Counted from the first letter of the stretch, positions 8,111-17,835 are shown. The stretch: DNA of 64,000 nucleotides from JAHRVQ01 sp051278195 (GCA_051278195.1 JBNMQM010000001.1:62001-126000); one strand, 5' to 3'. Notes: generated by a model from the sequence alone, not told the origin. Program-made: numbers and translations.

Positions 8111-9130
8111 ATGGTTGATCGAATAGAACTGAAGGGCGCCTTTGGCTCTCCGTATACGCGGAAAATGCTAGCAACGCTTCGATATCGTCATATTCCCTAC
8201 TCATTTTACTACGATGACACATTGCCGGAAGGATACCCGCAACCGAAAGTGGGTTTGATTCCGGTTTTCTATTTTGTCGAGAACGGCGAGCGCCAGGCCG
8301 TTGTCGACTCAACACCCATTATTCGAAAATTGGAGGCAGCATATGAGGGGCGGAGCGTCATCCCTTCCGATCCAGCGACCGCCTTTATCAATTACCTGTT
8401 GGAAGATTTTGCTGATGAATGGCTAACGAAGGCTATGTTCCACTATCGTTGGTACTACGACGACGATATTGAGAAGGGGGGAAAAATACTACCGCTGTGG
8501 CGTAACTATGGGATGTCCGATGATCAACACGCCAAAATGGCAAGTTACGTTCGAGAGCGCCAGATAGCGCGGCTATATGTTGTCGGCTCTAACGATACTA
8601 CCGCAGTGGTGATTGAGGAGAGCTATAAGCGAATTTTAAAAACGTTGGAAGCTCACTTTCAGTCTTCTCCTTTCCTGCTTGGTGCAAAACCTGCATCGGC
8701 GGACTTCGCATTCTACGGTCAGCTGACGCAGCTCACGGGATTTGATCCTACGCCAATGGGTATTAGTCTCGATATTGCCCCGCGCGTGCACGCATGGACT
8801 AACGTGGTAGAAGATTTGTCAGGCATTGATGCCGACGGTAATCAATTCGTCTCACTGGACTCTGCAAACGAAACATTGAAGGCGTTGTTGGGTGAAGTGG
8901 GCCGGGTATACACGCCATTCTTAATTGCGAATGCCAGTGCAGTCCAAGACGGTGCTGAGTCGTTTCAAACAACCATCGACGATAAACCTTGGCAGCAGCC
9001 GACTTTCCCGTATCAAGCAAAATGCCTGGAATGGTTGAGAGCCGAGTACAGTGCTTTATCCGGAGAGTCAAAATCACAGGTGGATGATTTACTACGGAAT
9101 ACGGGCTGCGAGCAATTGTTTAACGTTTGA
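8111..9130 (+). CDS. glutathione S-transferase family protein
   Basis: The N-terminal thioredoxin-like domain (about residues 1-80) has GAFGSPYTRKMLATLRY and then VGLIPVFYF and VVDSTPIIRKLE, the usual glutathione-binding loop and ST pair. A helical C-terminal part includes LLGAKPASADFAFYGQL, typical of GST C-domains. At 339 residues it is much longer than classical GSTs (about 210) because of an extended C-terminus, so it may bind a bulky partner or substrate. It ends before a perfect stem-loop shared with the convergent amidohydrolase. Confidence 0.85.
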   Translation: MVDRIELKGAFGSPYTRKMLATLRYRHIPYSFYYDDTLPEGYPQPKVGLIPVFYFVENGERQAVVDSTPIIRKLEAAYEGRSVIPSDPATAFINYLLEDFADEWLTKAMFHYRWYYDDDIEKGGKILPLWRNYGMSDDQHAKMASYVRERQIARLYVVGSNDTTAVVIEESYKRILKTLEAHFQSSPFLLGAKPASADFAFYGQLTQLTGFDPTPMGISLDIAPRVHAWTNVVEDLSGIDADGNQFVSLDSANETLKALLGEVGRVYTPFLIANASAVQDGAESFQTTIDDKPWQQPTFPYQAKCLEWLRAEYSALSGESKSQVDDLLRNTGCEQLFNV

Positions 9131-9159
9131 TGTTGCGACCAGGCCGACGGCCAGTCTAG

Positions 9160-9185
9160 TACCCGGGCGACATGGCGCCCGGGTA
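9160..9185. terminator. perfect 10-bp stem-loop between convergent genes
   Basis: Arms tacccgggcg and cgcccgggta are exact complements around a six-base loop. The structure lies midway between the GST stop (9130) and the amidohydrolase stop (9196), so it can serve both directions. No T-tract follows, so termination would be weak or Rho-assisted; it may mainly protect 3' ends. Confidence 0.65.
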
Positions 9186-9195
9186 ACCAAATGGT

Positions 9196-10374
9196 CTACG
9201 CAACTCGCGCTTCAGGAAATAGTCGCAGGAAGTTTTCGCTAAAGAACTTTTCCTGCATGGGCTCTGACACGTTCAACAGATTGGTTGAGAACTTACCAAT
9301 TGGGTCTCGGCCACCCTCTACGTGCGGATAGTCGCTAGAAAACAGGTAGAGATCTTCGTTAGATTGTTCAATCAGGTTTGCCACGTCCTCATGGGGGAAA
9401 GGGGTAAATCCCATCTGCTCCGTCAATTGTTGTGACGGGGTTCTTTCGAATCGAACAGACTCATCCACCCGGCCATAAATCTTTGATACCCAATCCAGTC
9501 GTTTGAGAAGTTCAGGTACCCAACCGGCGCCTAGCTCTACTGCTGCTCCGCGCAAGGTCGGATTGCGATTAAACACGCCATCCATTAAAAGCATGCTGAT
9601 AAAGGTTTCTGGCGGCTGGTGCATGACTGTCGCGTCTTTTGTGCGGACATTTTCGCCGCCGCCCATCCAGTCTTTGACCGCTGCTCGGCCATTGTTACTC
9701 CAGGCTTTCAAGGCTTGTAAAGGTGAGCCGCCGACATGCAGCAAAAATGGTGTGCCCGTTGCGGCGAGCAATTGCCAGAAAGGTTCAAGGTCAATATGTC
9801 CGGGTGAAATATCGAGAGGTGCTCGGTGCGGAACCCAAATAGCCTCGAGTCCTGCTTTTATCGCCCACTCTGCTTCAGCAATAGCCATGGCAGGGTTATC
9901 CAGCGGCACTATAGCAACGCCCATCAATCTATCGTCGTCAGCGCAAAATTCGGCCATGTGACGATTATGAGCTCGAGCGGCGCCATACCGTAGGTTCCAA
10001 GGTTTCTTCGAGCTGGGGTGAAACGGAAACGCAACACTATGGGTGGCGAAAACGAGCTGCTTTTTGAACCCCAGCATATCCAGCGCTTTGGTTCGGTCTG
10101 ACCGGTCGAAAGCACCCAATGCCTGTATCTCTTTAGACTTTGCAATCAGTTCATCGCCAAGGTCGACCATACTGGCCACGTGCTCGGATGAGTGTTTGCC
10201 GCCTTGCTGCATGATTTGGGCAACTTCTTCATCGCTGACGAGAGAGGCGCTATAGCTCACTTCCGGTATGTCATCACGAATGCTCGGGTCAGCATATCGT
10301 TTGAGAAAATCTGGTAGTTCCATGATATGACTATCAGCGTCATAAAAAGCTCGGTCACCTGGTGCATAGGTCAT
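9196..10374 (-). CDS. amidohydrolase-2 family metal-dependent hydrolase
   Basis: A TIM-barrel hydrolase/decarboxylase of the amidohydrolase-related family, 392 residues from the ATG at 10374. The metal-site start appears as FYDADSHIMELP near residue 10, HVGG mid-sequence and SSDYPHVEGG near the end, where the Asp/His pair completes the site. A GAGGG motif ten bases before this ATG supports the start; the frame stays open to 10461 without family-like sequence. Relatives in marine bacteria and mycobacteria are often placed in aromatic or lipid catabolism. The substrate is unknown. Confidence 0.85.
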   Translation of the reverse strand: MTYAPGDRAFYDADSHIMELPDFLKRYADPSIRDDIPEVSYSASLVSDEEVAQIMQQGGKHSSEHVASMVDLGDELIAKSKEIQALGAFDRSDRTKALDMLGFKKQLVFATHSVAFPFHPSSKKPWNLRYGAARAHNRHMAEFCADDDRLMGVAIVPLDNPAMAIAEAEWAIKAGLEAIWVPHRAPLDISPGHIDLEPFWQLLAATGTPFLLHVGGSPLQALKAWSNNGRAAVKDWMGGGENVRTKDATVMHQPPETFISMLLMDGVFNRNPTLRGAAVELGAGWVPELLKRLDWVSKIYGRVDESVRFERTPSQQLTEQMGFTPFPHEDVANLIEQSNEDLYLFSSDYPHVEGGRDPIGKFSTNLLNVSEPMQEKFFSENFLRLFPEARVA

Positions 10375-10510
10375 GTTGGTAGCATCCCTCTTATGGTCGG
10401 TTCTAATTGGTGCTTCAGGAAGCCACATTACCTCGAACAGATTTAAGCTCGCAAGTTGCATGTAGATTAAAACTTGTCAAAATGCGCCAATCTAAAACAG
10501 GAATATTGCG

Positions 10511-11020
10511 ATGACCGACTCCAATCTGAATGCTTCCACTGAGCACCAGTCCGGCATGGTGCCTGCTCATGGTCTGACTGAGGCTATCCATATCGGGGAG
10601 TCCGATTTACCATTCGTGGATACGGGTGATGGTACTTTGCTGCAGTTATTGCAGGTGGATTTGAATCAGGGGCTTTGGGTTCTGCGCACCCGATTCCCGG
10701 CGGGCCATCAAGTTGACAAGCATTATCACACGGGTCCGGTGTTCGCCGTGACCTTCTCGGGCTGCTGGTATTACAAAGAGTACCCCGAGTATCAAAATAC
10801 GGCAGGATCCTACCTATACGAGCCCGCTCACTCGATCCATACGCTGATGGTGGGCGATGAACCTACAGATGTTTGGTTTTCTATTAATGGCGCCAACGTG
10901 AACGTCGATGAAAACAACAATGTGACCGGCGTGACGGATGCACAGAGTATCCTTGCTGCCTATCAGGGCCTATGTGCCGCGCAGGGGCTTAACTGCGATA
11001 AGCTTATCATCAAACGTTGA
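10511..11020 (+). CDS. cupin, 2,4'-dihydroxyacetophenone dioxygenase-like
   Basis: A 169-residue single-domain cupin. The metal motif is HYHTGPVFAVTFSGCWYYKE, with HxH in the first half, followed by GSYLYEPAHSIHTL carrying the second motif histidine. This arrangement matches 2,4'-dihydroxyacetophenone dioxygenase and ChrR-like cupins, which use Fe or Zn. The stop overlaps the next gene by four bases (TTGA), so it is translationally coupled to a [2Fe-2S] ferredoxin. A dioxygenase with its own electron donor is an attractive but unproven reading. Confidence 0.82.
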   Translation: MTDSNLNASTEHQSGMVPAHGLTEAIHIGESDLPFVDTGDGTLLQLLQVDLNQGLWVLRTRFPAGHQVDKHYHTGPVFAVTFSGCWYYKEYPEYQNTAGSYLYEPAHSIHTLMVGDEPTDVWFSINGANVNVDENNNVTGVTDAQSILAAYQGLCAAQGLNCDKLIIKR

Positions 11021-11265
11021 AAATCTACGTTTGCACTAATTTGCGGCCCCTCTCGGGTCAACCATCCTGTGGCGGTCGAGGCAGCGAAGCGCTGTTGTTG
11101 ATGCTTAAATCCGAGATTTCGGTCCGAGAGATTGATTGTGAAGCAATAGCCTCTGTTTGCATGGGCCATTGCAATCACGGTCCAAATGTTAAGGTCGCCG
11201 GGCAGTCATTCCGTCACGGTGTCGATGCTGCGGGCGTCTTAGCCCTTCTTGATGACCTAACTTAA
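11017..11265 (+). CDS. thioredoxin-like [2Fe-2S] ferredoxin
   Basis: An 82-residue protein with cysteines placed as in thioredoxin-like ferredoxins: C6 in YVCTN, C18 in PSCGGRGS, and C48/C52 in CMGHCNHGPNVKV. These four should hold a [2Fe-2S] cluster. It starts at TTG 11017, overlapping the cupin stop. Its size matches the bare ferredoxin fold. The likely job is electron transfer, perhaps to the cupin enzyme with which it is coupled. Confidence 0.8.
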   Translation: MKIYVCTNLRPLSGQPSCGGRGSEALLLMLKSEISVREIDCEAIASVCMGHCNHGPNVKVAGQSFRHGVDAAGVLALLDDLT

Positions 11266-11336
11266 CGGGTCTGCCATAAACCATCTGACGGCCAATGTCG
11301 TCTAACCTGTTAAACGTCTATTAGGTGGGTTCGTTC

Positions 11337-12206
11337 ATGAAAGTGTTTTCTATATGCATCTTGATGTTGGTGACTGCAACGCTTCAGGCGGAAGAAGAGA
11401 TAGACCTGAGCAAGAAAGTGCAGGCAGATGGTCTTATCAAAATCGATATTTTGCGTGGTGACATTGAGATAGAAGGGTGGAGTGAAGCGCGCGTCCAGGT
11501 CAAAGGAGAGTTGGATGAGCTGGCAGAAGGCCTGCGCTTCGAAGTCCGAGATGGCGTGACTGAAATAGAAGTTGAGATGCCCCGGCAGTATGTAAATTGG
11601 GGTGATGGGTCCAATCTTATTATTTATGTGCCTATGCTAAGCCGGGTTGCTGTGAAGGCGGTCGCCACTGATATCGAAGTGAGTGACGTACTCGGCGGTA
11701 TGCAAGTGAGAAGTATTAGCGGTGACATCACGCTAACAAACGGCCAAAAGCAGATCAGCCTGAAAACCGTCAGTGGCAACATCGAGACCTCCAAAACATC
11801 CGGCAAACTTGAGGCAAGCTCGGCCAGCGGCGATATTCAGGTTAAAGCTCACCAGGGGAATCTTGGAATCGAAACCCTGTCGGGGGATATAGAGATTGAG
11901 GCCCGCTCGGTGAGCCGATTACGAGGTGCGTCCATTAGCGGTGATCTAGCGGTTGAGGCAGCATTTGATCAAAACGTGTCAGCGGAGCTGACTTCTGTCA
12001 GCGGTAGGATTCGTGTCAGTCTAGATGGGCCTCTTGACTTGACGTTTCGGGTGAATAGCAACTCTGGTGGTATCGATAATGAGCTCACCAACGATAAGGT
12101 AGTCGATCAGTTTGGGATGCATTCGCTTCAGGGGCAACTGGGTAGCGGCACTGGCTCGCTGACGGTTCGCAGTGTCTCAGGGGCAATAGAGTTAGAAGAA
12201 GGTTAA
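11337..12206 (+). CDS. secreted DUF4097-like beta-repeat protein
   Basis: An N-terminal signal peptide (MKVFSICILMLVTATLQA) is followed by about 270 residues of short beta-strand repeats with the recurring SGDI/SGNI motif (ISGDITL, VSGNIET, ASGDIQV, LSGDIEI, ISGDLAV, VSGRIRV). This is the DUF4097 adhesin-like ladder, a predicted beta-helix in the envelope. A GTG at 11325 is in frame, but ATG 11337 begins the signal peptide directly. It is followed ten bases later by the FlgO/TPR gene. The function is unknown; an envelope-sensing or structural role is inferred. Confidence 0.8.
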   Translation: MKVFSICILMLVTATLQAEEEIDLSKKVQADGLIKIDILRGDIEIEGWSEARVQVKGELDELAEGLRFEVRDGVTEIEVEMPRQYVNWGDGSNLIIYVPMLSRVAVKAVATDIEVSDVLGGMQVRSISGDITLTNGQKQISLKTVSGNIETSKTSGKLEASSASGDIQVKAHQGNLGIETLSGDIEIEARSVSRLRGASISGDLAVEAAFDQNVSAELTSVSGRIRVSLDGPLDLTFRVNSNSGGIDNELTNDKVVDQFGMHSLQGQLGSGTGSLTVRSVSGAIELEEG

Positions 12207-12215
12207 GATTGATTT

Positions 12216-14444
12216 ATGCCTGAAGCCGCACTAAGAAATTTCTACGAGGAGCTGAAGCGCCGGCGAGTCATTCGCGTGGCGACGCTCTATGTGGTTGCCA
12301 TCTGGCCCATCATTCAATTGCTAGACATTATTTCCCCGACTCTTGAATTACCGGATTCTGTTCTGCGCTATCTCGTCATTGCTTTCTTTGCGGGGCTGCC
12401 TTTTGCGCTGATATTGTCTTGGGTATTCGATCTGGATCGTGATGGTGTTCGAATAAATGACGGCGAGTCTCATCAGCCATTTCTTGACAGCCAAACGGAT
12501 TTCAAGCTTGTCGGTGGCCTCTGCGTGTTGGTTGTCGCTTTGTTCTTTGTCCAATTAGGTCTTGAAGATGAGGTTGCCCAAGCTAACGATAAAGAGATTA
12601 CATCATCGATTGCGGAGACGATTAGTTCAATCGAGAAAGTGTCTAACGCATCTATTGCGGTTAAGCCCTTTGACAGTTTTAGCAGCAATCCGCGTGACCA
12701 GTATTTTGCCGATGGGTTGTCAGAAGAGTTGCTCAACGTCTTAGCAAGAGTGCCAGAATTAAGAGTGGCAGCTCGCACGTCATCGTTCGCCTACAAGGGC
12801 GTGAATCGCAACATCAGTGATATCGGTCGGGAGTTAAGTGTCGCCCATATTCTCGAAGGAAGCGTCAGAGCGAATGATATCGATAATACTATTCGCGTAA
12901 CTGCACAGCTCATCAACGTTGAGAGCGGTCAACATGTCTGGTCAGAAACCTTTACGCATGAATACAGCGATGTTTTCAAAATACAGGACGATATCGCGAA
13001 GGCAGTCGCGGAAAAGCTGCAGGTCACTCTGTTTGCTGGCCAAAAGGGCAATGGCAGGAATGGCGGTGCGCGCTCGTCTAATCCAGAAGCATTAATTGCT
13101 TATGGCCGTGGCCAGCAGGAACTCGCCAAGCGTAGCAAAGAGAGTTTGTTGGCTGCGGCGAGCTACTTTGAAACGGCAGTGGTTGAGGATCCCAATTTTG
13201 CTTCTGCCTTTGCCGGTTTAAGCGACGCTAACACCCTAATGGCGAACTATATGTTCGCCGATCAAGAGCGGTCACTGGCGCGCGCGCGACAAGCGATAGA
13301 CAAGTCTCTTGAGCTGGATCCTGAGCTGGGTATTGCCTGGGCGAGCAAGGGGCTGTTGGAAAGTCAGTACCCGGACAGAAAAGAACTGGCGCGAACTCTG
13401 CTGACGAAAGCTATGCGGTTGAATCCGAGTTATGCGATGGCGGTTATGTGGTATGCCTCTATGGTAGAGGATGATGCGGAGAAAATGATGCTTTATGAGC
13501 GAGCGGTCAAACTGGATCCGAAGTCTCCCGTTGCAGCCTTTAATCTTGCTGGCATGTACGCCGCTCTTGGTCGCGATGCTGAAGTCATGGCGTTGTTTAG
13601 TCAGATAGTAGAAAGCGATCCAAATTACTCAAAAGGCTATGAGCTAGTTGCGCAGATTGCTTCCCGCAATGGCCAGATAGGCGATGCGATACGTCATTAC
13701 CAGCGGGCTTATGAGCTTGGACAGGATTTAAACCAAGCACTCAATGTATCTAAGCTGTATGCAGATATTGGTGACTTCGAAAACTCAGATGTCTGGTATA
13801 ACAAGTTTAAAGATGAAGTTCCAGAAGCTTACAAGACGAGACTCTTGTGGTTGAGGATGGGGCGCTATACGGCTGCCAACGATCTTGAGCGCGCGAACCG
13901 ACTACTGAGTCAGATTGCCGCAGAACCAGGCAAGGGTCCCGACGCGAGCTTCAATATGATACTCGCTAACTACTACTTAGATAACAGAGCAACTATGGTG
14001 CGCGATTATGAGTCATCGCTCGCTTTAGGAGCTGCCTTTGCAAAAAAAGACAAACACGCTCCCGAATTTCAGCTCCAAGCAAAAATTGCGGTAGCCGATC
14101 AGATGATGACCGAAGGTTTGACGATCAAATCTGAGAAGCTACTCTCCGAAGTGGAAAATTCTTTGCAAGAATATCTCGAGAAGTCAACACGAAATCGACC
14201 TGGAGACTGGTATCTACTCGCACAGATCTCCGCTATTAGAGGGCAACAACGTCAGGCCCTAATTCATCTCCAACGGGCAGTGGATGAAGGATGGCGGGAA
14301 CACTGGCGACCCACCGTTGACCCGATGATGAATGTGCTCAAGTCAGATGCGACATTTCAGATCATGATGGCGGGCCTTGAAAACCGGCTCGCAATCATCC
14401 GTGATCAGTTCCAAATGGAAGCTGAATTTGCGATGAGTTTTTAG
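12216..14444 (+). CDS. membrane-anchored FlgO-domain / TPR protein
   Basis: A 742-residue protein with a typical proteobacterial layout. A short basic N-terminus (ELKRRRVIRVATLYVVAIW) and two or three membrane helices in the first 115 residues are followed by the FlgO-like domain about 145-270 (VKPFDSFSSNPRDQYFADGL, HILEGSVR, DVFKIQDDIAKAVAE). A long TPR array then runs to the C-terminus. Relatives sometimes carry adenylate cyclase or DNA-binding domains at the N-terminus; none is seen here. It ends in a four-base convergent overlap with the thioredoxin gene. The role is likely assembly or signalling, not known precisely. Confidence 0.85.
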   Translation: MPEAALRNFYEELKRRRVIRVATLYVVAIWPIIQLLDIISPTLELPDSVLRYLVIAFFAGLPFALILSWVFDLDRDGVRINDGESHQPFLDSQTDFKLVGGLCVLVVALFFVQLGLEDEVAQANDKEITSSIAETISSIEKVSNASIAVKPFDSFSSNPRDQYFADGLSEELLNVLARVPELRVAARTSSFAYKGVNRNISDIGRELSVAHILEGSVRANDIDNTIRVTAQLINVESGQHVWSETFTHEYSDVFKIQDDIAKAVAEKLQVTLFAGQKGNGRNGGARSSNPEALIAYGRGQQELAKRSKESLLAAASYFETAVVEDPNFASAFAGLSDANTLMANYMFADQERSLARARQAIDKSLELDPELGIAWASKGLLESQYPDRKELARTLLTKAMRLNPSYAMAVMWYASMVEDDAEKMMLYERAVKLDPKSPVAAFNLAGMYAALGRDAEVMALFSQIVESDPNYSKGYELVAQIASRNGQIGDAIRHYQRAYELGQDLNQALNVSKLYADIGDFENSDVWYNKFKDEVPEAYKTRLLWLRMGRYTAANDLERANRLLSQIAAEPGKGPDASFNMILANYYLDNRATMVRDYESSLALGAAFAKKDKHAPEFQLQAKIAVADQMMTEGLTIKSEKLLSEVENSLQEYLEKSTRNRPGDWYLLAQISAIRGQQRQALIHLQRAVDEGWREHWRPTVDPMMNVLKSDATFQIMMAGLENRLAIIRDQFQMEAEFAMSF

Positions 14445-15994
14445 CTGTCAGAAATAGGCAGGCTCTTGCAGTTTTGCATTGCCTGACTGTTTGCAGTTAG
14501 CCCATTACAGCGGCTCACAATCGCTTGATCAAAGCTAGCCAGTAACGTTTTAGCGCGCTGATCCTGCCAAGCATGCAAAGCCAAATTGAGTGATTTCAAC
14601 ACGCGAAAATTCCGCCCCGCGAACAGTTCGTTGTCTGATTCCATTTCGTTGAAAAGTGCCTGCGCCAACTCTGTGATAGTAGTTTCATTTTCTGGCGTCA
14701 TACGCAGTAAAGCCCTTACATAGCTTGCGCCCCACTGAAACCTGGTCGCGCTGCCCGTGGCTGTCTCGTATGCTTTCTTGCGCCATGTTAATGCTGTTGG
14801 GATGTCTTTCTCTTGCTCAGCAAGCGCCGAGAGGCTGCTCATAAAATAGTATGGGGCGTTTGACCGATCTAGTTCGGCAGTCAGTATTGCGCGGGCTTCG
14901 TCCAACAACCTGGCTTCTCGTAGCACGTGGCTTATCTGGTTGACGACACTCTGCCGTGCAAATGAATTCTCGGTTCGCTCATCTGCATGTTTGGTTGCAG
15001 CAAGTACGATTGATTTCAGTTCTTCGCTTAGCGTGATTCTTGTCTTGTCTTGAAAATAGAACTCTAGCATTGGGAAAAGCCCGCTCAGGCGTTCGGCTTC
15101 CGAAAGAGAGCCGTCGAGGCGTGCATCAAATACGGCGGTCTGCCACCGGGACTTCAGCTCCGTCAGAGCGGCCCCGCTCGCGACCAGGGGTGAGAGGTCA
15201 GTGGCGTAATAGGTAAGGCTACTCCAGTTGGCCAAAACAAGCGTTTTGGACGCTAGTATTTTCTCTACCATCGGCAAAGCATCTGACAGCGGCTGAGCGT
15301 TTTCTATCGTTTCTTTGGCGTTGAGCGCGGCGGAAACTTCATATAGATATTGCATATATAAGCGCGAAGCCGTGATGTCCTCTTTTGCCAGTTGCGACGC
15401 CTTTTGAAATAGGTCTGGGCTATATCCTTCGGGTAAGGCCTTGTGATCTTGGCCCCATGAGTAGTAGGCGAGTTGTTTAAGTTGTGGTTCCGTTAGGCTT
15501 TCGGGGTCTGTGGTTAATGCTGCGACCAATTGTGCCGTGGGTGTAATGCTTTCTAGCGCCGATGCCAGAATGTCATTGTAACGGGAGATGTCGATCCCAC
15601 CAGGAATGCGAGTCATTTCGGTCCCTGCGCTATTGAACACAATTACGGTCGGATAGCCTTTGACCCCGAACTTTTCGCCGGCAGCCTGGGCCGCTTCCGT
15701 GTCGCCATCGAGATAAACGGGTACGAACGACTGCGTTTGCTCAATAAAGCGACGGCTCTTGAAGACCGTGTGTTTAATTTCCTGGCAAGGTGGGCACCAG
15801 ACTGCGCCCCAGTAAAGAAACAGTGGCTTAGCATCTGTTTTGGCGAGCAGAAATGCGCCCTCTATATCGCCATCGAACCATGCGATGGTTCTAGCTTCAG
15901 GAACGGTGATGACTTCAGCTTCAGGTGCCGGGGGTTTTGCGCAGCCCATCAGAACCAGCGCCAGCAACGATGTAATTGTCACGGAATATTTCAT
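14441..15994 (-). CDS. thioredoxin-domain lipoprotein
   Basis: A 517-residue exported protein. The lipoprotein signal ends at LVLMGC (Cys 18). A thioredoxin fold follows at about 35-150 with LYWGAVWCPPCQEIKHTVF (redox CxxC) and the cis-proline strand KGYPTVIVF. The remaining 350 residues are helical and lack a recognisable family; they may be TPR-like. It should work in periplasmic disulfide reduction or as a thiol sensor. The gene stands alone on its strand with a 471-base gap upstream. Confidence 0.82.
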   Translation of the reverse strand: MKYSVTITSLLALVLMGCAKPPAPEAEVITVPEARTIAWFDGDIEGAFLLAKTDAKPLFLYWGAVWCPPCQEIKHTVFKSRRFIEQTQSFVPVYLDGDTEAAQAAGEKFGVKGYPTVIVFNSAGTEMTRIPGGIDISRYNDILASALESITPTAQLVAALTTDPESLTEPQLKQLAYYSWGQDHKALPEGYSPDLFQKASQLAKEDITASRLYMQYLYEVSAALNAKETIENAQPLSDALPMVEKILASKTLVLANWSSLTYYATDLSPLVASGAALTELKSRWQTAVFDARLDGSLSEAERLSGLFPMLEFYFQDKTRITLSEELKSIVLAATKHADERTENSFARQSVVNQISHVLREARLLDEARAILTAELDRSNAPYYFMSSLSALAEQEKDIPTALTWRKKAYETATGSATRFQWGASYVRALLRMTPENETTITELAQALFNEMESDNELFAGRNFRVLKSLNLALHAWQDQRAKTLLASFDQAIVSRCNGLTANSQAMQNCKSLPISDS

Positions 15995-16465
15995 GTAGGT
16001 CTCGGCGCGTAGATTTTGTTGAACGATGAGAATACTGCATTATCGCTGTTCAGATAAGTCGGACAGTTCCATCCTACTTGGAGCCTCTTAATAATGCGCT
16101 GCAACATAAAAGTTAGAAGTGTTGATGAAGACGCGATTATTCGTGGGTTAATCGGTATTGCTCTCAGGTTGCATCAGCACTGAGCGCAGTTCCGATGGCA
16201 ACAACTCTCTTACGGGTGTAAAGGATGGGCTGGTGTGTAGATAGGAGAAGCCTCACGGATCGCATCGCCCTATCAAAATTTTTCGCATGTCAGTGCCCGC
16301 GGTATAAAATATACACCCCGTTGTCATTTGAGCATTGCGCATCCCATTTTTTGGTTTGTGTTAGCGTGGTCTAGGTATTCCTACAATTTGAAGCTGCCTG
16401 CCTAGGCACCGCGTCTATTGGCGAGCGGAAGACTGGGTGTCAATTTTCTTGATCAACGCTAGGAG
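15995..16465. other. 471-base intergenic region between divergent genes
   Basis: No convincing gene is visible on either strand. The segment must contain the promoters of the thioredoxin lipoprotein (minus) and the Rieske gene (plus). TATAAAAT at 16303-16310 is the best -10-like element, but no good -35 box precedes it, and it would give a leader of about 150 bases. No hairpin strong enough to call a riboswitch or terminator was found by eye. Confidence 0.4.
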
Positions 16466-17569
16466 ATGAATTTGTCTTATCAAGTTTCAGAATCTGTTCA
16501 GACCGCCAGTACGTTACCGGCGGAACAGTACACTTCTGATAAAGTATTTGAGAACGAGGTTGATCGTCTGTTTCGTAAGGAGTGGTTTCCGGTTGTGCGA
16601 GCGGACCAATTACAAGCCGTTGGTGACTATCTCGTCCATGATTTCTTCGGAGACGAGATTGTGGTGGTGCGCGCTAAAACTGGCCAGCTCAACGCATTCT
16701 CGAACATTTGCCTTCATCGGGGCTGTCCTCTGCTTGCGGGTGAAGGCAATGTGGCAGGGAGCCATATTAGCTGCCCCTACCATAAGTGGACCTATGAGCT
16801 TGATGGTCGACTCCGCGGTGCGCCCTTGATGGCGCAGGCTGAGGGATTTATTGCGGGTTCTAATAGATTGAAACCGCTCGCGCTCGAAGAGTGGCAAGGC
16901 TGGATATTTTTGAATGTTGATCCTACTGCCAAACCGCTAGCGCCGAGGCTGGCCGAACTTGATGATAAACTTTCTGGCTATGGTTTTGCAGGCCTGCGTC
17001 ACGTGAAAACCTTGTCTTTCCCCTCGCCTTGGAATTGGAAGATCATGGTCGAAAATTTTTTGGAGTCCTATCATCATTTAGCTGTTCATCCCGAAACATT
17101 GAACCAGGCTTTTCCGGCGCAGGGTACCTATGGCGAAAAGGTGCAAGGCAACTATTTATTGTTGGAAAACCCGTCCATCGATCTCGAAGCTATTCCGCCA
17201 TTTTGGGCTGGATGTATTTTACCAGCCACGCTGTTTGCTTTGATTCGCAGCAACGACACACCTTATGGGGTCTGGTATCAACTCAATATCAAAAACCTAG
17301 GGTTCTTTGAGTTAAAAGTTCATATCCTTGTGCACGAATCGGTCGCGGATGACGCTGATGTTGTTGAAGCGATTGTCGCAAGCACAACAGCGATTCATCT
17401 TGAAGACATTCCAATGTGCGAGGGTGTTTGGAAGGGTGTTAATAGCCGCTTTTACGAGCCTGGGAGGCTCAGTCACTTAGAGGAGTGTCTTTGGCAATTC
17501 CATCGATACCTGGCCAACTCAACTGGTCAAGACCCTGCATATCAAAAGAATGCCGGAGCAAAGTTGTGA
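16466..17569 (+). CDS. Rieske aromatic-ring-hydroxylating oxygenase, alpha subunit
   Basis: The Rieske [2Fe-2S] site is intact: C82-x-H84 in CLHRGC and C103-x-x-H106 in CPYHKW. The catalytic half carries ENFLESYHHLAVHPETL, whose two histidines with a later acidic residue would bind the mononuclear iron. Such enzymes hydroxylate aromatic rings or remove methyl groups from quaternary amines; the substrate is unknown, and no reductase is adjacent. AGGAG at 16461-16465 touches ATG 16466, so in-frame TTG 16472, six bases from that site, may be the true start. A small membrane-protein gene overlaps the end by four bases. Confidence 0.9.
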   Translation: MNLSYQVSESVQTASTLPAEQYTSDKVFENEVDRLFRKEWFPVVRADQLQAVGDYLVHDFFGDEIVVVRAKTGQLNAFSNICLHRGCPLLAGEGNVAGSHISCPYHKWTYELDGRLRGAPLMAQAEGFIAGSNRLKPLALEEWQGWIFLNVDPTAKPLAPRLAELDDKLSGYGFAGLRHVKTLSFPSPWNWKIMVENFLESYHHLAVHPETLNQAFPAQGTYGEKVQGNYLLLENPSIDLEAIPPFWAGCILPATLFALIRSNDTPYGVWYQLNIKNLGFFELKVHILVHESVADDADVVEAIVASTTAIHLEDIPMCEGVWKGVNSRFYEPGRLSHLEECLWQFHRYLANSTGQDPAYQKNAGAKL

Positions 17570-17835
17570 TCGCCTATCACTGGCATGACTTTATCGGCAA
17601 TCTTGGTGTATTTCTGGTGTTGTTGAGTTACTTCTTGCTGCAGCTGCAACGAATTGACCCAAGTGGGATGCGTTATTCGCTAATGAACGCGGCAGGTGCG
17701 ATTCTGATTTGCGTGTCACTGTCTTACAGTTTTAACCTGTCTAGCTTGATCATAGAAATTTGTTGGTTGGCCATTAGTAGTTATGGAATATACCGCTGCC
17801 TGACTAAATCTAAGACGCCTGATATTTCAGTATGA
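17566..17835 (+). CDS. small membrane protein, CBU_0592-like
   Basis: An 89-residue protein with three hydrophobic helices, starting at GTG 17566, which overlaps the Rieske stop (GTGA). The pattern DFIGNLGVFLVLLSYFLLQ, then YSLMNAAGAILICVSLSY and IIEICWLAISSYGIYR, matches the small CBU_0592 family of inner-membrane proteins. Their function is unknown. Translational coupling to the oxygenase may only reflect compact packing. Confidence 0.72.
   Translation: MIAYHWHDFIGNLGVFLVLLSYFLLQLQRIDPSGMRYSLMNAAGAILICVSLSYSFNLSSLIIEICWLAISSYGIYRCLTKSKTPDISV

Noticed and set aside
8111..9130. Maleylacetoacetate isomerase for the homogentisate pathway
   Set aside because: Too long, with no MaiA-specific motif, and 28 kb from hmgA; kept as a generic GST.
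12216..14444. Adenylate cyclase
   Set aside because: It shares the FlgO/TPR part found in some cyclase-linked proteins but has no cyclase catalytic domain.
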